Shown here: positions 6,540 to 15,963 of the stretch, piece by piece
Numbering within the stretch: the stretch's first letter is position 1
How the letters are laid out: each line of letters opens with the position of its first letter
DNA from: an uncultured Ruminococcus sp.
GTDB lineage: Bacteria; Bacillota; Clostridia; Oscillospirales; Acutalibacteraceae
Reading direction: 5' to 3'
Assembly: GCA_902786345.1 (NCBI GenBank)
Contig: CADACB010000005.1
Coordinates: 502-64,501 of the forward strand
DNA: 64,000 nucleotides
Program-made: the position numbers and the translations under genes
Notes under the pieces: generated by a model
Seen by the model: only the letters and a program-made list of their open reading frames with translations
Told to the model about the DNA's origin: nothing
Databases searched by the model: none

Positions 6540-7730
6540 TCATTTTCTGGTAACATTATCTCCATAGATTGTCGTCCAGTCATTCTTCATTGAGATTGCA
6601 GTGTAACCATTTTCTTTACAGCTTTCACGCATTTTATCAGCTTTTTCTTTATTGCCGTTTTCACGTTCAAGGTCGTCACAGCAAAGCATATATGCACCAC
6701 TCTTATACTTATTGTTATTTATGGTGAAATTAGCCATAGCTGCATCGCCGGAGCTGTTTCCGAAACACAATACAGGCTGTTGACCAATTTCCTGCTCAAT
6801 AACACTTACCTTATTCATTTTGAGGTTTTTGATCAGAAATTCACCACCTGTTATAACCTTATCGTCTTTAGCGAAAGTATAATCCAAACCATCTTTATCA
6901 CCCTGGTTGCTGGCAACAAGTGACTCATCTGAGCCAATCATCTGACTCAAAGGAATGTTTACAGTGCCTTCAGCAAGTCCGCGTGTAATCAGACGGTCAG
7001 TACCACTGATTATATATACCTTAAAATCATTTGCCTGCAAATAATCAATAACCTGAAGCATAGGCTTATAGAATGCCTCACCATTAGTCATATTGTTGTA
7101 TCCCTCAGCAGGCTGATTTCTGTAGTTCTTGACATAAGTATCGAACTCATCCAATGTCATACCTTTGAATGCTGATGCCACTGCTTTACCGTGTGCAACA
7201 TCAAGCCCGCTTGGATACACACCTGTTTCAAAATAGGTTTTGATGATCTCTGCCGTAGCCTTTTCTTCATCACTTGCTTTATTCTTATAATCCGGATCTT
7301 CAGTCACACGATGATACAGAAGCTTGTGGTCAAAGTAACCAGGATCAGTCTCACAGCAAAGTGTGCCATCCATATCAAATACAGCAATACGGTTCTCAAC
7401 CGGAATAAAATCCTTGGAGTCCTTATCCGTAATAGTATTAATATACGCGGTAAGTTCGGCTTTCAGCGGAGCCTTATCCGTCCAGAGCGAAAGCACATCG
7501 GATTGTTTGACTTCTGACTGCTCAGGCGAAGAGACTTCTGAAGTTGATACTTTAGATGTATTGCCTGACTCCGTTGAGGTTGATACTTGAGATGTACCGC
7601 TTGATTCCGTTACTGTTTCAACGGTTCGCGGAACAAAAAAGTACAAGCAGGAAACCGTAATCAGTGCAGCCGCCAGAACACCTGAAATGATTTTCCAGCA
7701 AAGGTCAGCTTTTTTCTTCTTTTTTTCCAT
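6540..7730 (-). CDS. Membrane-anchored HAD-superfamily phosphatase
   Basis: The 396-residue protein starts with a basic stretch and one hydrophobic helix (about residues 12-33), then a Ser/Thr-rich linker to about residue 75. The rest is a haloacid-dehalogenase domain. Motif I is FDMDGTL at about residues 118-124, where the first Asp is the nucleophile. Motif II is the VYIISGTD stretch, and the acidic motif IV is CFGNSSGDAAM. The linker and signal anchor place the catalytic domain outside the membrane. It most resembles phosphoserine-phosphatase-like secreted hydrolases; the substrate is unknown. It stands alone, with its own promoter at 7760-7788 and an AGGAGG site. Confidence 0.85.
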   Translation of the reverse strand: MEKKKKKADLCWKIISGVLAAALITVSCLYFFVPRTVETVTESSGTSQVSTSTESGNTSKVSTSEVSSPEQSEVKQSDVLSLWTDKAPLKAELTAYINTITDKDSKDFIPVENRIAVFDMDGTLCCETDPGYFDHKLLYHRVTEDPDYKNKASDEEKATAEIIKTYFETGVYPSGLDVAHGKAVASAFKGMTLDEFDTYVKNYRNQPAEGYNNMTNGEAFYKPMLQVIDYLQANDFKVYIISGTDRLITRGLAEGTVNIPLSQMIGSDESLVASNQGDKDGLDYTFAKDDKVITGGEFLIKNLKMNKVSVIEQEIGQQPVLCFGNSSGDAAMANFTINNNKYKSGAYMLCCDDLERENGNKEKADKMRESCKENGYTAISMKNDWTTIYGDNVTRK

Positions 7731-7759
7731 ATATTTACCTCCTTAAAAATTTCCACTCA

Positions 7760-7788
7760 ATTATATATCAAAAAAATCCATTTGTCAC
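7760..7788 (-). promoter_or_regulatory. Sigma-A type promoter of the HAD phosphatase gene
   Basis: On the minus strand GTGACA, a 17-base spacer and TATAAT lie about 30 bases before the ribosome binding site. The rest of the gap 7731-8039 holds only the dapL terminator. Confidence 0.65.
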
Positions 7789-7961
7789 TATTTTTTCTTA
7801 TTAAATATTCGGCAGACCATATAAGACTTTTATTGATAATATACAGTATCACAAGCTTATTGACAGCTACCGGAACTCAATTCAGTCTGATATACGCATT
7901 CTATATAAATACGTGCAAAAAAACATCCGACTGCACAGTATAGATCTGACAAAAAACCTTA

Positions 7962-7989
7962 ACCGAACAGCCCCTTAGGACTGTCCGGT
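7962..7989 (-). terminator. Intrinsic terminator of dapL
   Basis: On the minus strand ACCGGACAG pairs with CTGTTCGGT around a ten-base loop, followed a few bases later by a run of six T. It lies about 50 bases after the dapL stop. Confidence 0.7.
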
Positions 7990-8039
7990 ATATACTGGTT
8001 CAAGCTTATTCAAACATATTTTTGACTATATGATATATA

Positions 8040-9221
8040 TTATTTTGCAAGAAGCTTTTTTATTCTTTCTACAGCCTCAATTGTCTTATCTCTGTCACCA
8101 AATGATGTCAGTCTAAAGAAACCTTCTCCATTCTTTCCAAAACCGGAACCGGGAGTTCCTACAACATTGATCTCGTTAAGAAGATAATCAAAAAACTCCC
8201 ACGAATCCATACCATTAGGGCATTCAAGCCAGATATACGGTGAGTTTTTACCGCCTGTGTAATAAATGCCAAGTTCATCAAGAGCAGAAGCAATAATTCT
8301 TGCATTTTCCTTGTAATACTCAAGATTTTCCTTTATCTGCTTCTGACCTTCCTCAGAAAAAACAGCGGCAGCAGCACACTGAACAGGCCACGAAACACCA
8401 TTGAACTTTGTTGCCTGGCGTCTGTACCACAGCTTATATATGTTATGTCCGTCACGCTCAAGTTCTTTAGGTACAACTGTATATCCGCAGCGTGTACCGG
8501 TAAAGCCTGCTGTTTTTGAAAGAGAACAAAATTCAATAGCACATTTTTTTGCATCCTCAATAAGATAAATGCTTCTAGGAAGATCTTCTGATATGAATGC
8601 TTCATATGCTGAATCATAAAGAATAACCGCGTCATTTTTTATTGCATAGTCAACCCATCTCTTAAGCTCCTCTTTTGTATAAGCTGAACCTGTAGGATTA
8701 TTGGGTGAACAAAGATATATAATATCTGCATGAACGTTCTCATCAGGCATAGCCTTGAAATTATTTTCTTTTGTACAATTGGCGTAGATAATGCTTCTTC
8801 CGGACATTATATTTGAATCAACATAAACCGGATAAACAGGATCTGTAACCAATACAACATTGTCACTGCCGAAAATATCTCCTATATTTCCGCAATCTGA
8901 TTTAGCTCCGTCTGAAATGAGGATCTCATCAGAAGAAACCTCTGCTCCGAAGGATTTATAATAATCTGATATTGCCTCTCTTACAAACGCATAGCCTTCA
9001 TAGTCAGGATAACCCTTGAAGGTCTCCTTTTTGCCAAGATCATCCGCACCCTTCTTCATTGCATCAATAACAACAGGCGCCAGCGGAAGTGTAACATCAC
9101 CTATTCCAAGACGTATAATGTCCTTTTCGGGATGGGCTGCCTGATAATCGTTTACTCTTTTTGCAATTTCAGCAAACAAATAATTCGGAACAAGATTATC
9201 GTAATTCTTATTGATCTTCAT
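8040..9221 (-). CDS. dapL: LL-diaminopimelate aminotransferase
   Basis: This 393-residue class-I aminotransferase converts tetrahydrodipicolinate directly to LL-diaminopimelate with glutamate as amino donor. It is the short lysine/peptidoglycan route found in Clostridia, chlamydiae and plants. Family marks include the start MKINKNYDNLVPNYLFAEI, GIGDVTLPL, YPDYEGY, the cofactor-binding SPNNPTGSAY, and SLSKTAGFTGTRCGY with the PLP lysine near residue 236. The length matches the family. It stands alone, divergent from a cysteine synthase gene, with a terminator downstream. Its presence suggests that the cell makes meso-DAP through the aminotransferase branch. Confidence 0.95.
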   Translation of the reverse strand: MKINKNYDNLVPNYLFAEIAKRVNDYQAAHPEKDIIRLGIGDVTLPLAPVVIDAMKKGADDLGKKETFKGYPDYEGYAFVREAISDYYKSFGAEVSSDEILISDGAKSDCGNIGDIFGSDNVVLVTDPVYPVYVDSNIMSGRSIIYANCTKENNFKAMPDENVHADIIYLCSPNNPTGSAYTKEELKRWVDYAIKNDAVILYDSAYEAFISEDLPRSIYLIEDAKKCAIEFCSLSKTAGFTGTRCGYTVVPKELERDGHNIYKLWYRRQATKFNGVSWPVQCAAAAVFSEEGQKQIKENLEYYKENARIIASALDELGIYYTGGKNSPYIWLECPNGMDSWEFFDYLLNEINVVGTPGSGFGKNGEGFFRLTSFGDRDKTIEAVERIKKLLAK

Positions 9222-9331
9222 TTCAATCTTCCTTTTCTTTAAATTTGTATCCCGTTCAACATATGCTCAGTTATCATAATGAACTAACGAAATATACAAT
9301 ATATATTTTATTATATTTTTGCATTTTTAGC

Positions 9332-9360
9332 AAGACAAAACTGCAAATTTATGTTATAAT
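9332..9360 (+). promoter_or_regulatory. Likely promoter of cysK
   Basis: A perfect TATAAT at 9355-9360 has AAGACA 17 bases upstream as a moderate -35. It lies 38 bases before the cysK start. Confidence 0.5.
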
Positions 9361-9397
9361 TCTTTTCGTAATTATTTTATGGAGATGAAATATTATT

Positions 9398-10327
9398 ATG
9401 ATTTACAACAATATTCTTGAAGCCATAGGTCATACCCCTATGATAAAACTTAATAAGCTCAACAAACCCGGTAATGCTGACATACTTGTAAAATTTGAAG
9501 GACTTAATGTCGGCGGATCTATAAAAACCCGTACTGCACTTAATATGATCAGCATTGCTGAGAAACAAGGAAGAATAAACAAGGATACAATAATAGTAGA
9601 ACCCACCAGCGGAAACCAAGGGATAGGTCTTGCATTGGTGGGTGCTGTAAAGGGCTACAAAACAATTATAATTATGCCCGATTCCGTAAGCGAGGAGCGC
9701 AGAAAGCTTGTTCGTCACTATGGTGCAGAAGTAATACTGATACACGATGAGGGTGATATAGGCAAATGTATTCAGAAATGTCTTGACACTGCATCTGAAA
9801 TGGCAGCAAATGATCCGAGAGTATATGTTCCTCAGCAGTTTGAAAACGAAAATAACACCAACGCCCACAAGTATTATACTGCTCTTGAAATACTTGAGCA
9901 AACCGCCTGCAAGATAGACGGCTTCTGTTCAGGCATAGGAACAGGCGGTACGATCACGGGCATTGGTGAAACCTTAAAAAAACAGTATCCTGATATTGAA
10001 ATATGGGCTGTTGAACCCGAACACGCTGCAATACTGGCAGGAGGTACTGTGGGAACTCATTTACAAATGGGTATCGGCGATGGTATTATACCGTCAATCC
10101 TTAACACCTCAATCTATGATCATATTCATATTGTAACAGACGAAGACGCCATCAATACAGCAAAACAACTCGCCTCCGTAGAGGGCATTATGTGCGGTAT
10201 ATCCGCAGGCACTAATGTTGCAGCAGCACTTAAGCTTGCAGAAAAGCTCGGAGAAGGAAAAACAGTTGTAACTATACTGCCTGACACAGCAGAACGATAT
10301 TTTTCTACACCGTTATTTGATCAGTAA
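9398..10327 (+). CDS. cysK: Cysteine synthase (O-acetylserine sulfhydrylase family)
   Basis: This 309-residue fold-type II PLP enzyme joins sulfide to O-acetylserine to give cysteine. The PLP lysine is K43 in NVGGSIKTRTA, the substrate loop is TSGNQG at 70-75, the phosphate-binding loop is GTGGT at 181-185, and a late ISAGTNVAAA segment completes the site. The motif round the lysine is usually GGSVKDR; here it is GGSIKTR, a variant that replaces the conserved Asp. The overall length and order fit CysK rather than the longer cystathionine beta-synthase. The gene converges on mreB and the two frames overlap by seven bases at their ends. Confidence 0.85.
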   Translation: MIYNNILEAIGHTPMIKLNKLNKPGNADILVKFEGLNVGGSIKTRTALNMISIAEKQGRINKDTIIVEPTSGNQGIGLALVGAVKGYKTIIIMPDSVSEERRKLVRHYGAEVILIHDEGDIGKCIQKCLDTASEMAANDPRVYVPQQFENENNTNAHKYYTALEILEQTACKIDGFCSGIGTGGTITGIGETLKKQYPDIEIWAVEPEHAAILAGGTVGTHLQMGIGDGIIPSILNTSIYDHIHIVTDEDAINTAKQLASVEGIMCGISAGTNVAAALKLAEKLGEGKTVVTILPDTAERYFSTPLFDQ

Positions 10328-11343
10328 TGGTCTGTTATCGGGTTTATTCCTCCCCTGTCGGGCTTGTTAAGAAGATCTATATACTTTATAGCCTGACCAC
10401 ATCCCAGCACAACACAGTCTGACGGATTTTCGGCTATTGTCACCTTAAGCTCCGTTGCTATTCTTATAAGCGTATCTATTCCTGCAACCTGTGAACCGCC
10501 TCCCGTAAGAACAATACCATCTGTGTATATATCACCTATAAGTTCCGGCGGTGTTTCTTCAAGTATGTCCTGTATATTTGATACTATAGTTTCAGCAGTT
10601 TCCCTCAGCGGTTCAACCATTTCACTTGCATCAAGGTCTACCCACATAGGCATTCCCGTGATAAGGTTTCTGCCCTTTATCCTGTGTCTGCCGGTTATGA
10701 TTCCGGGAACAACACAGCCAATTTTCATTTTTGCTTCCTCGGCAGTTCTTTTTCCAATCAGCATATTATATTGTCTTTTTACGTATTTGATTATTTCTTC
10801 ATCCATTACATTTCCTGCCTGCTTGATAGAACGAGAAACGGCTATTCCGCTGAGAGATATAACAGCCATATCAGTCGTACCTCCGCCAATATCAGCAACA
10901 AACGAACCGTGAGGACTGCTTATATCAATTCCTGCGCCCATTGCTGCAGCAACAGGCTCTTCTATAAGGCAAACCTTTCTTATTCCTGCTCCGCTTATTG
11001 CATTTACAACAGCACGTTTTTCAACCTCAGTTATATCACTAGGCACGCACGCCACCGCACGTGGCATTCCTATTTTTGAGGACACTACTCTTTTCATCAT
11101 TGTAGAGATCATTGCTTCTACCAGACCGAAGTCGGAAATTACTCCTCCGTTAAGAGGGAACACTGCATCCATTCTTGACGACGTTCTTCCAAGCATCATA
11201 TACGCTTCTTTTCCTACCGCCATTATATTGTTATTTTCAAGATTTACCGTTATAACTGACGGTTCATCTATAACTATCCCTTTATTCGGCAGAAAGATCC
11301 TTGTTCTTGATGTTCCCAAATCTATTGCAACATCCAATCCCAT
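10321..11343 (-). CDS. mreB: Rod shape-determining protein MreB/Mbl
   Basis: This bacterial actin polymerises under the membrane and guides lateral cell-wall synthesis. The start chosen is the ATG at 11343 (MGLDVAIDLGTSRTRIFLPN), because GGAAAGGGTG sits just before it and falls inside the longer reading frame. Actin-family nucleotide motifs are visible: DLGTSRTRI near the N-terminus, IEEPVAAAMGAGI, ADIGGGTTDMAVI and VLTGGGSQVAGID. The length of 340 residues is normal. It stands alone here, not beside mreC and mreD, which suggests a second paralogue elsewhere. It converges with cysK. Confidence 0.92.
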   Translation of the reverse strand: MGLDVAIDLGTSRTRIFLPNKGIVIDEPSVITVNLENNNIMAVGKEAYMMLGRTSSRMDAVFPLNGGVISDFGLVEAMISTMMKRVVSSKIGMPRAVACVPSDITEVEKRAVVNAISGAGIRKVCLIEEPVAAAMGAGIDISSPHGSFVADIGGGTTDMAVISLSGIAVSRSIKQAGNVMDEEIIKYVKRQYNMLIGKRTAEEAKMKIGCVVPGIITGRHRIKGRNLITGMPMWVDLDASEMVEPLRETAETIVSNIQDILEETPPELIGDIYTDGIVLTGGGSQVAGIDTLIRIATELKVTIAENPSDCVVLGCGQAIKYIDLLNKPDRGGINPITDHY

Positions 11344-11518
11344 TTTATACACCCTTTCCACATAACTTCTTTAAACACAACAATTTCAGTTCAGCATATC
11401 ATAATCTTTTTAAAACAGATCATACTATTCATTTACTGACACACTGCCATCCTTTTATCTAAGTAAATTTTTTCTTACAACGGAATTATAGCACAGTATT
11501 CCTCTTTTCGCAACCAGC

Positions 11519-11744
11519 GGCCCGCGTGATCAAGGCGGCAAGCTGCCGCGCCCATATTCGCGTTTGCGTTCGGCGGCAAGCTGCCGCGCCCATATTCGCG
11601 TTTGCGTTCGGCGGCAAGCTGCCGCGCCCATATTCGCGTTTGCGTTCGCTTACGCTCACTCTGACTTTCTGACGATTCAGTTCGGTATCCGCGGTTCTCC
11701 GCCCAACACACCCCTTACGGTGCGCTTATGGGCGGTTTTGTTTT
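11519..11744 (+). repeat. Dispersed repeat element, copy A
   Basis: This is one member of a family also seen at 14872, 16110, 31344 (reverse) and 49634. Shared parts are a TTCGCGTTTGCGTTC core, CGCTTACGCTCACT, and a terminal hairpin. In this copy the first part is expanded into three 38-base tandem repeats, and the hairpin has the stem CCGCCC/GGGCGG at 11699-11735. The remainder of the gap (11344-11518 and 11745-11947) is AT-rich, with no gene seen. Confidence 0.75.
11534..11647. repeat. Three perfect 38-bp tandem repeats
   Basis: Copies start at 11534, 11572 and 11610 and are identical. Each begins with the palindrome GCGGCAAGCTGCCGC and ends with the family core CGCGTTTGCGTTC. There are no spacers between copies. 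Confidence 0.95.
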
Positions 11745-11947
11745 GAAGGAAAGCTATAGGTAGCTGTGTTAACTATTTTTTCTGATTTAATTTACAAACA
11801 CCAACCGCACAAAACATATGTCAACAAAATATTGATTACTTAAAATCAGCTGATCTCCACGCTATTTTTGTTGCTTGAACAGCTTCAGTTAACAAAAAAC
11901 ATAAGTATTTTATGTTGGAGAAATTTCATAAATTTCCAATATCAAAA

Positions 11948-12592
11948 TTATACACTATTAAAATGAGAAGAATTCGCTGCAGCAACACAAAACACCTCTT
12001 CTGCACCACCCTTTAAAAGAACCCTGCAGCATTCCGCAAGCGTATTACCTGTTGTACATATATCGTCAACAACAAGTATCCTCTTATGTTTTATCATTTG
12101 CACATTGCTTAAGGAATATACACCTATGACATTTGTCTTTCGCTGTTCTCTGTCAAGCTCGTGCTGAACCAAATTTATTTTTGTTTTTATTAAAAGCTCC
12201 TCACATGGTATATCCATCATTCGGGCTATTTGCTCAGCAAGAACCTGAGATTGGTTAAAGCCCCTCTGCCTTTTCTGCTTCTTCATCATCGGAACAGCAC
12301 ACACAACCTCTATTCTCTCATCTGCATAAAACTGACATATAACTCTGTACATCTGCTTTGCAAGACTTTTCGAGCAGTATTTATCATTCCTGAATTTATA
12401 TCTTAAAAGTGCATATCGTTTGTCGCTGTCATAAACAAAAGGGGATATACATAAATTACCGGAAGGAATTATTCTCATATAGCCCTCATCCGGAAATTTA
12501 CTTCTGCACTCACTGCATTCCGTTTCTCCATTCGGTATTGCATCTCCGCAATAAGGACATCTGGGCGGAAAAAACAATGACAGTATATCCAT
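11948..12592 (-). CDS. comF: ComF family protein (phosphoribosyltransferase-like, competence)
   Basis: The 214-residue protein has the N-terminal zinc-binding region CPYCGDAIPN...CSECRSKFP (four cysteines). It is followed by a type-I phosphoribosyltransferase domain ending in the PRPP loop ILVVDDICTTGNTLAEC. ComF-type proteins help single-stranded DNA uptake or processing during natural transformation and are also kept in many non-competent species. It follows recD2 by only eight bases on the same strand, so the two are cotranscribed. RecD2 also acts on incoming or broken DNA, which fits a shared DNA-processing role. The length is normal. Confidence 0.88.
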   Translation of the reverse strand: MDILSLFFPPRCPYCGDAIPNGETECSECRSKFPDEGYMRIIPSGNLCISPFVYDSDKRYALLRYKFRNDKYCSKSLAKQMYRVICQFYADERIEVVCAVPMMKKQKRQRGFNQSQVLAEQIARMMDIPCEELLIKTKINLVQHELDREQRKTNVIGVYSLSNVQMIKHKRILVVDDICTTGNTLAECCRVLLKGGAEEVFCVAAANSSHFNSV

Positions 12593-12600
12593 AATCTACA

Positions 12601-14802
12601 TCAAGTCCTTTCAAGAAATTCCTTTAAACCTGAATACCTCATTGTCTTTTTATTATTATCAACCATTCTTTTCAAAGTAGATACATTGCCAACAAGTATA
12701 AGTATTTTCTTTGCTCTGGTTACCGCTGTATACAAAAGGTTTCTATAATAAAGCTGGGGCGGTCCGTAATACATGGGAATGATGACTGCATTGAATTCAT
12801 TGCCTTGACTTTTGTGAACTGTAGTCGCGTATGCAAGTTCAAGATCAAGAAGATCATCTCCGCTGTATATAACTACCCTGTCATCAAATCTTACACAAGC
12901 ACTTTTCGATGACTTATTTATGTCTTCTATAATTCCAATATCACCGTTAAAAATACCTGATCCTTCTGAGCCGTCACTTTTTGTCCATAAAAGATCATAA
13001 TTGTTTTTTGTCTGCATAACCTTATCTCCAAGCCGCAAGGTATATACCGGCATCTGTATTTCATATTTAGGACTTTTAGACGGATTTAGTATATGCTGAA
13101 GCCTTTTATTCATATCTGTAACACCAAGCTCACCCTTTCTTCCGGGACATAAAACCTGTATATCCTCAAATGACGAGAAACCATACGTTCTCGGAAGACG
13201 CGATGAACAAAGGTCTACTATCGTTCCTGCAATTTTTTCCTTTTCTGAGCTTGCAATAAAGAAAAAATCACCGTCAGCACGGCTTATTTCAGGCATCTCT
13301 CCGTGAACTATCTTATGTGCATTGGTAACTATCAGACTCTGCATTGACTGTCTGAATATTTCCGTCAGCTGGACCACCGGTATCCTGCCCGAAGCAATAA
13401 GATCTCCAAGAACATTCCCTGCTCCAACAGACGGAAGCTGATCACTGTCGCCAACCATAACAAGTCTGCATCCAAGCGGCAAGGCTCTCATAACTCCCTC
13501 AAAAAGTGACACATCAACCATCGAAAGCTCATCAATTATAAGTGCATCACAGTCAAGCATATTTCTTTCATTTCTTTTAAACACTGGCTTATCATTTTTA
13601 TCCCACTCAACCTCAAGCAGCCTGTGTATAGTTTTAGCATCACAGCCTGTAACCTCTGACATTCGCTGTGCCGCTCTGCCTGTAGGCGCACAAAGGGCAA
13701 CCTTTATCCCGCATTGCTTATATAATTCTATTATAGCATTAAGAGTTGTAGTCTTACCTGTTCCAGGACCTCCTGTAAGTATAAGAAGACCGCCGGACAT
13801 TGCTTCGATTATTGCCTTTCTCTGTAATGATGCATAGCTTATATTATTTTTTTTTTCAAATGTATCAAGTGCAAGCTCTACTCCCGTAATTTTTTCAGGC
13901 GGAAACTTAAGCATCATTGAAAGTCTTGAAGCCGAATAGCTTTCACTTCTGTAAAGTAAAGGCAAAAAAACAAAATCCCGTTCTTCTATCTGAGTTAAAA
14001 TAAGCTCTCCGCTCATTATCATCTCATCCAACATATTATCTATGAGTTTATCATCCAGTTTGAGAAATTTTGCAGTAACCGCGGTCAGACGTTCATACGG
14101 CAGACACGTGTGTCCATTCCCGGAATTATAGGTGATTATGTATATTATCCCTGCACGTATTCTGCACTTGTCATCACACGGCTTATCAAGCGACGCCGCT
14201 ATATTATCCGCACGTTCAAAGGAAACATTTACATTATTTTCACACAAAATATAAGGATCAGATTCAATCAGACTTATAGCTTCAGAACCAAATGCCTTCC
14301 ATATCTTAACAGCCTCCTGTGCGGATATTCTGTATTTCTCAAGATAAGCCATCACCTCTCTCATACCAAATGCTTTTCTTATTTCCGTACACAAAGCCAA
14401 TGCTTTTTCGTGAGATATACCCCTTATTTCCTCCAGACGTACAGGTTCATTCTGCATTACATCCAACGTATTTTCACCAAAAGCATCCACCAGTCTTTTG
14501 GCTGTTGCCCTGCCTATTCCCTTAACAGCACCCGATGAAAGATATTTTAAAATACTGTCGCTTGTTGACGGCATAAACTGCTCATAGTATTCAAAAGAAA
14601 ATTGTTCTCCATAGCTTGAATGATTTTTCCAGTTGCCAACAAGCTTCAATTCATCGCCTATATTCACATCTGACAGCATACCGACCGCTGTTGCAGTTGC
14701 TCCATCACTCATCACAGTCATTACTGTATATCCGTTACTTTCATTTCTATAGATAATTTCTTCAACAGAACCGCAAAGCTGCAGCAATTGTTTTTCAGCC
14801 AT
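12601..14802 (-). CDS. recD2: ATP-dependent RecD2-type DNA helicase
   Basis: This 733-residue superfamily-1 helicase unwinds DNA 5' to 3' and works apart from RecBC. The N-terminal OB-like and helix-hairpin-helix regions (to about residue 200) are typical of RecD2; a GAVKGIGRATAKRLV motif is visible near residue 90. Walker A GGPGTGKTTT lies around residue 345. It is followed by LCAPTGRAAQRM, the DEAD-box equivalent LIIDELSMVD, VGDSDQLPSVGAG, and the C-terminal UvrD-like ATTVHKSQGNEF and YTAVTRAKK motifs. The length fits the family. It is the first gene of a recD2-comF pair. Confidence 0.95.
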   Translation of the reverse strand: MAEKQLLQLCGSVEEIIYRNESNGYTVMTVMSDGATATAVGMLSDVNIGDELKLVGNWKNHSSYGEQFSFEYYEQFMPSTSDSILKYLSSGAVKGIGRATAKRLVDAFGENTLDVMQNEPVRLEEIRGISHEKALALCTEIRKAFGMREVMAYLEKYRISAQEAVKIWKAFGSEAISLIESDPYILCENNVNVSFERADNIAASLDKPCDDKCRIRAGIIYIITYNSGNGHTCLPYERLTAVTAKFLKLDDKLIDNMLDEMIMSGELILTQIEERDFVFLPLLYRSESYSASRLSMMLKFPPEKITGVELALDTFEKKNNISYASLQRKAIIEAMSGGLLILTGGPGTGKTTTLNAIIELYKQCGIKVALCAPTGRAAQRMSEVTGCDAKTIHRLLEVEWDKNDKPVFKRNERNMLDCDALIIDELSMVDVSLFEGVMRALPLGCRLVMVGDSDQLPSVGAGNVLGDLIASGRIPVVQLTEIFRQSMQSLIVTNAHKIVHGEMPEISRADGDFFFIASSEKEKIAGTIVDLCSSRLPRTYGFSSFEDIQVLCPGRKGELGVTDMNKRLQHILNPSKSPKYEIQMPVYTLRLGDKVMQTKNNYDLLWTKSDGSEGSGIFNGDIGIIEDINKSSKSACVRFDDRVVIYSGDDLLDLELAYATTVHKSQGNEFNAVIIPMYYGPPQLYYRNLLYTAVTRAKKILILVGNVSTLKRMVDNNKKTMRYSGLKEFLERT

Positions 14803-14871
14803 ATAAATTCACCCAAACATAATACTTTCATATACAGTTTACAGTTTTATTAAACTTATGTCAAGCATCAA

Positions 14872-15025
14872 ACCACGTGATCCCGGTGAATAACCGCACG
14901 GGACAATTCGCGTTTGCGTTCACTGACGCTCATTCTGTTCAACCAACCAAACCATACGCTGATCGCAGCGGATGATAACTACCGGTTCTCAACATCCGTC
15001 CCCGCAACTACATAACAGAAAAACA
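14872..15025 (+). repeat. Dispersed repeat element, copy B
   Basis: Contains CACGTGATC, CCGCACGGGACAATTCGCG, TTTGCGTTCACTGACGCTCA, and CCAAACCATACGCTGATCGC, matching copies A and C in order. The terminal hairpin is degraded. The rest of the gap 14803-15218 is AT-rich, apart from the terminator at 15180. Confidence 0.7.
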
Positions 15026-15179
15026 GGTAATTCATTCGAGCAAAAGAAACCGTGTCTATTTTTACAATCTACAAAAAATAGTTTTTCAGTTATAGATGTT
15101 GTTTGCACTGCTTATCTTTAGCATATACATTCAGACATCACCTTACTATCAGATTTAACCATCACACTAAAAATAACAA

Positions 15180-15214
15180 AAACGGTCTGTACACAACAAA
15201 TGAACAGACCGTTT
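15180..15214 (-). terminator. Intrinsic terminator of folT
   Basis: AAACGGTCTGT pairs with ACAGACCGTTT around a 13-base loop. On the minus strand it is followed by a T-rich tract. It begins right after the folT stop. Confidence 0.85.
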
Positions 15215-15218
15215 GAAA

Positions 15219-15896
15219 TCAATTATCCTCTTTTATATTCTGATTTTTTTCTGACATTCTGATCGAACCCGTTTTTACATTTCTTAACATTTTAACAATT
15301 CCTATGCTATCAATAGATTTTATCATAATCGGTATGAAAATTAATTGTATCGCTGTCATAACAGCAATTTGAGGCAGACGTGTAATAAAAAATGTCATAT
15401 AACTTGTTTTATACAGAATATTCAGCCATAAGGGAGTAACAAAAGCACTTATCAAAAGCTGTGAGATCACAACAGAAATCACTGCACTCAGCTTTTCTCT
15501 GACAGTCTGAAGACTGTTATCCTTAAGAAGAATACCAAAAACAATACCTGTAATTATTGCAGTTACCGTAATTGGCGGAAACCAAGGTCCTGTAGGATGA
15601 CATATATACCCTATAATATCTCCAAGACCTGCAACCAGACCTGCTCCCCGGATACCATAAAGCTTTGCAGCTATCATAACCGGAATGAAATCCAGCGTAA
15701 TTTTCAAGGCATCTGTCTTTATCGTACAAAACAACGACAGTACTACAAGCAAGGCTGTAAGCATTGCTATAATCGTAAGATTCATTGTTGAGCTTTTAAT
15801 GCTTCCTCTTGTAGCAGCTGATATTTTCTCTTTGCCTTTCTGTGCCACGTTTAAACTTTGCTTGCCATCTAAATTTGTTTTTTTCTTTTCTAACAT
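15219..15896 (-). CDS. folT: ECF transporter S component, FolT family (folate uptake)
   Basis: The 225-residue protein has a hydrophilic N-terminal tail of about 40 residues, then about six membrane helices. The pattern IIAMLTALLVVLSLF, ITLDFIPVMIAAKLYG and GLVAGLGDIIGYICHPTGPWFP is typical of FolT-type substrate-binding subunits. S components bind a vitamin and dock on a shared EcfA1-EcfA2-EcfT engine; one such module lies at 25814-28385. A tetrahydrofolate riboswitch sits in the leader, which independently points to folate as the substrate. The ribosome binding site is AAGGAGG. The gene stands alone, with its own terminator. Confidence 0.92.
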   Translation of the reverse strand: MLEKKKTNLDGKQSLNVAQKGKEKISAATRGSIKSSTMNLTIIAMLTALLVVLSLFCTIKTDALKITLDFIPVMIAAKLYGIRGAGLVAGLGDIIGYICHPTGPWFPPITVTAIITGIVFGILLKDNSLQTVREKLSAVISVVISQLLISAFVTPLWLNILYKTSYMTFFITRLPQIAVMTAIQLIFIPIMIKSIDSIGIVKMLRNVKTGSIRMSEKNQNIKEDN

Positions 15897-15963
15897 AAAA
15901 AAACCTCCTTATTTTACAGAAATCGCTGCAATAATAAGAAGTTGCTTTAGCTTAGTATTATTA

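Noticed and set aside
11534-11647. CRISPR array
   Set aside because: The three 38-bp units touch each other with no spacers and there are no cas genes.
11475-11711. 78-aa frame on the minus strand through the tandem repeats
   Set aside because: Its sequence is only the translated 38-bp repeat (repeating CRRx-like units) with no start site or family likeness.
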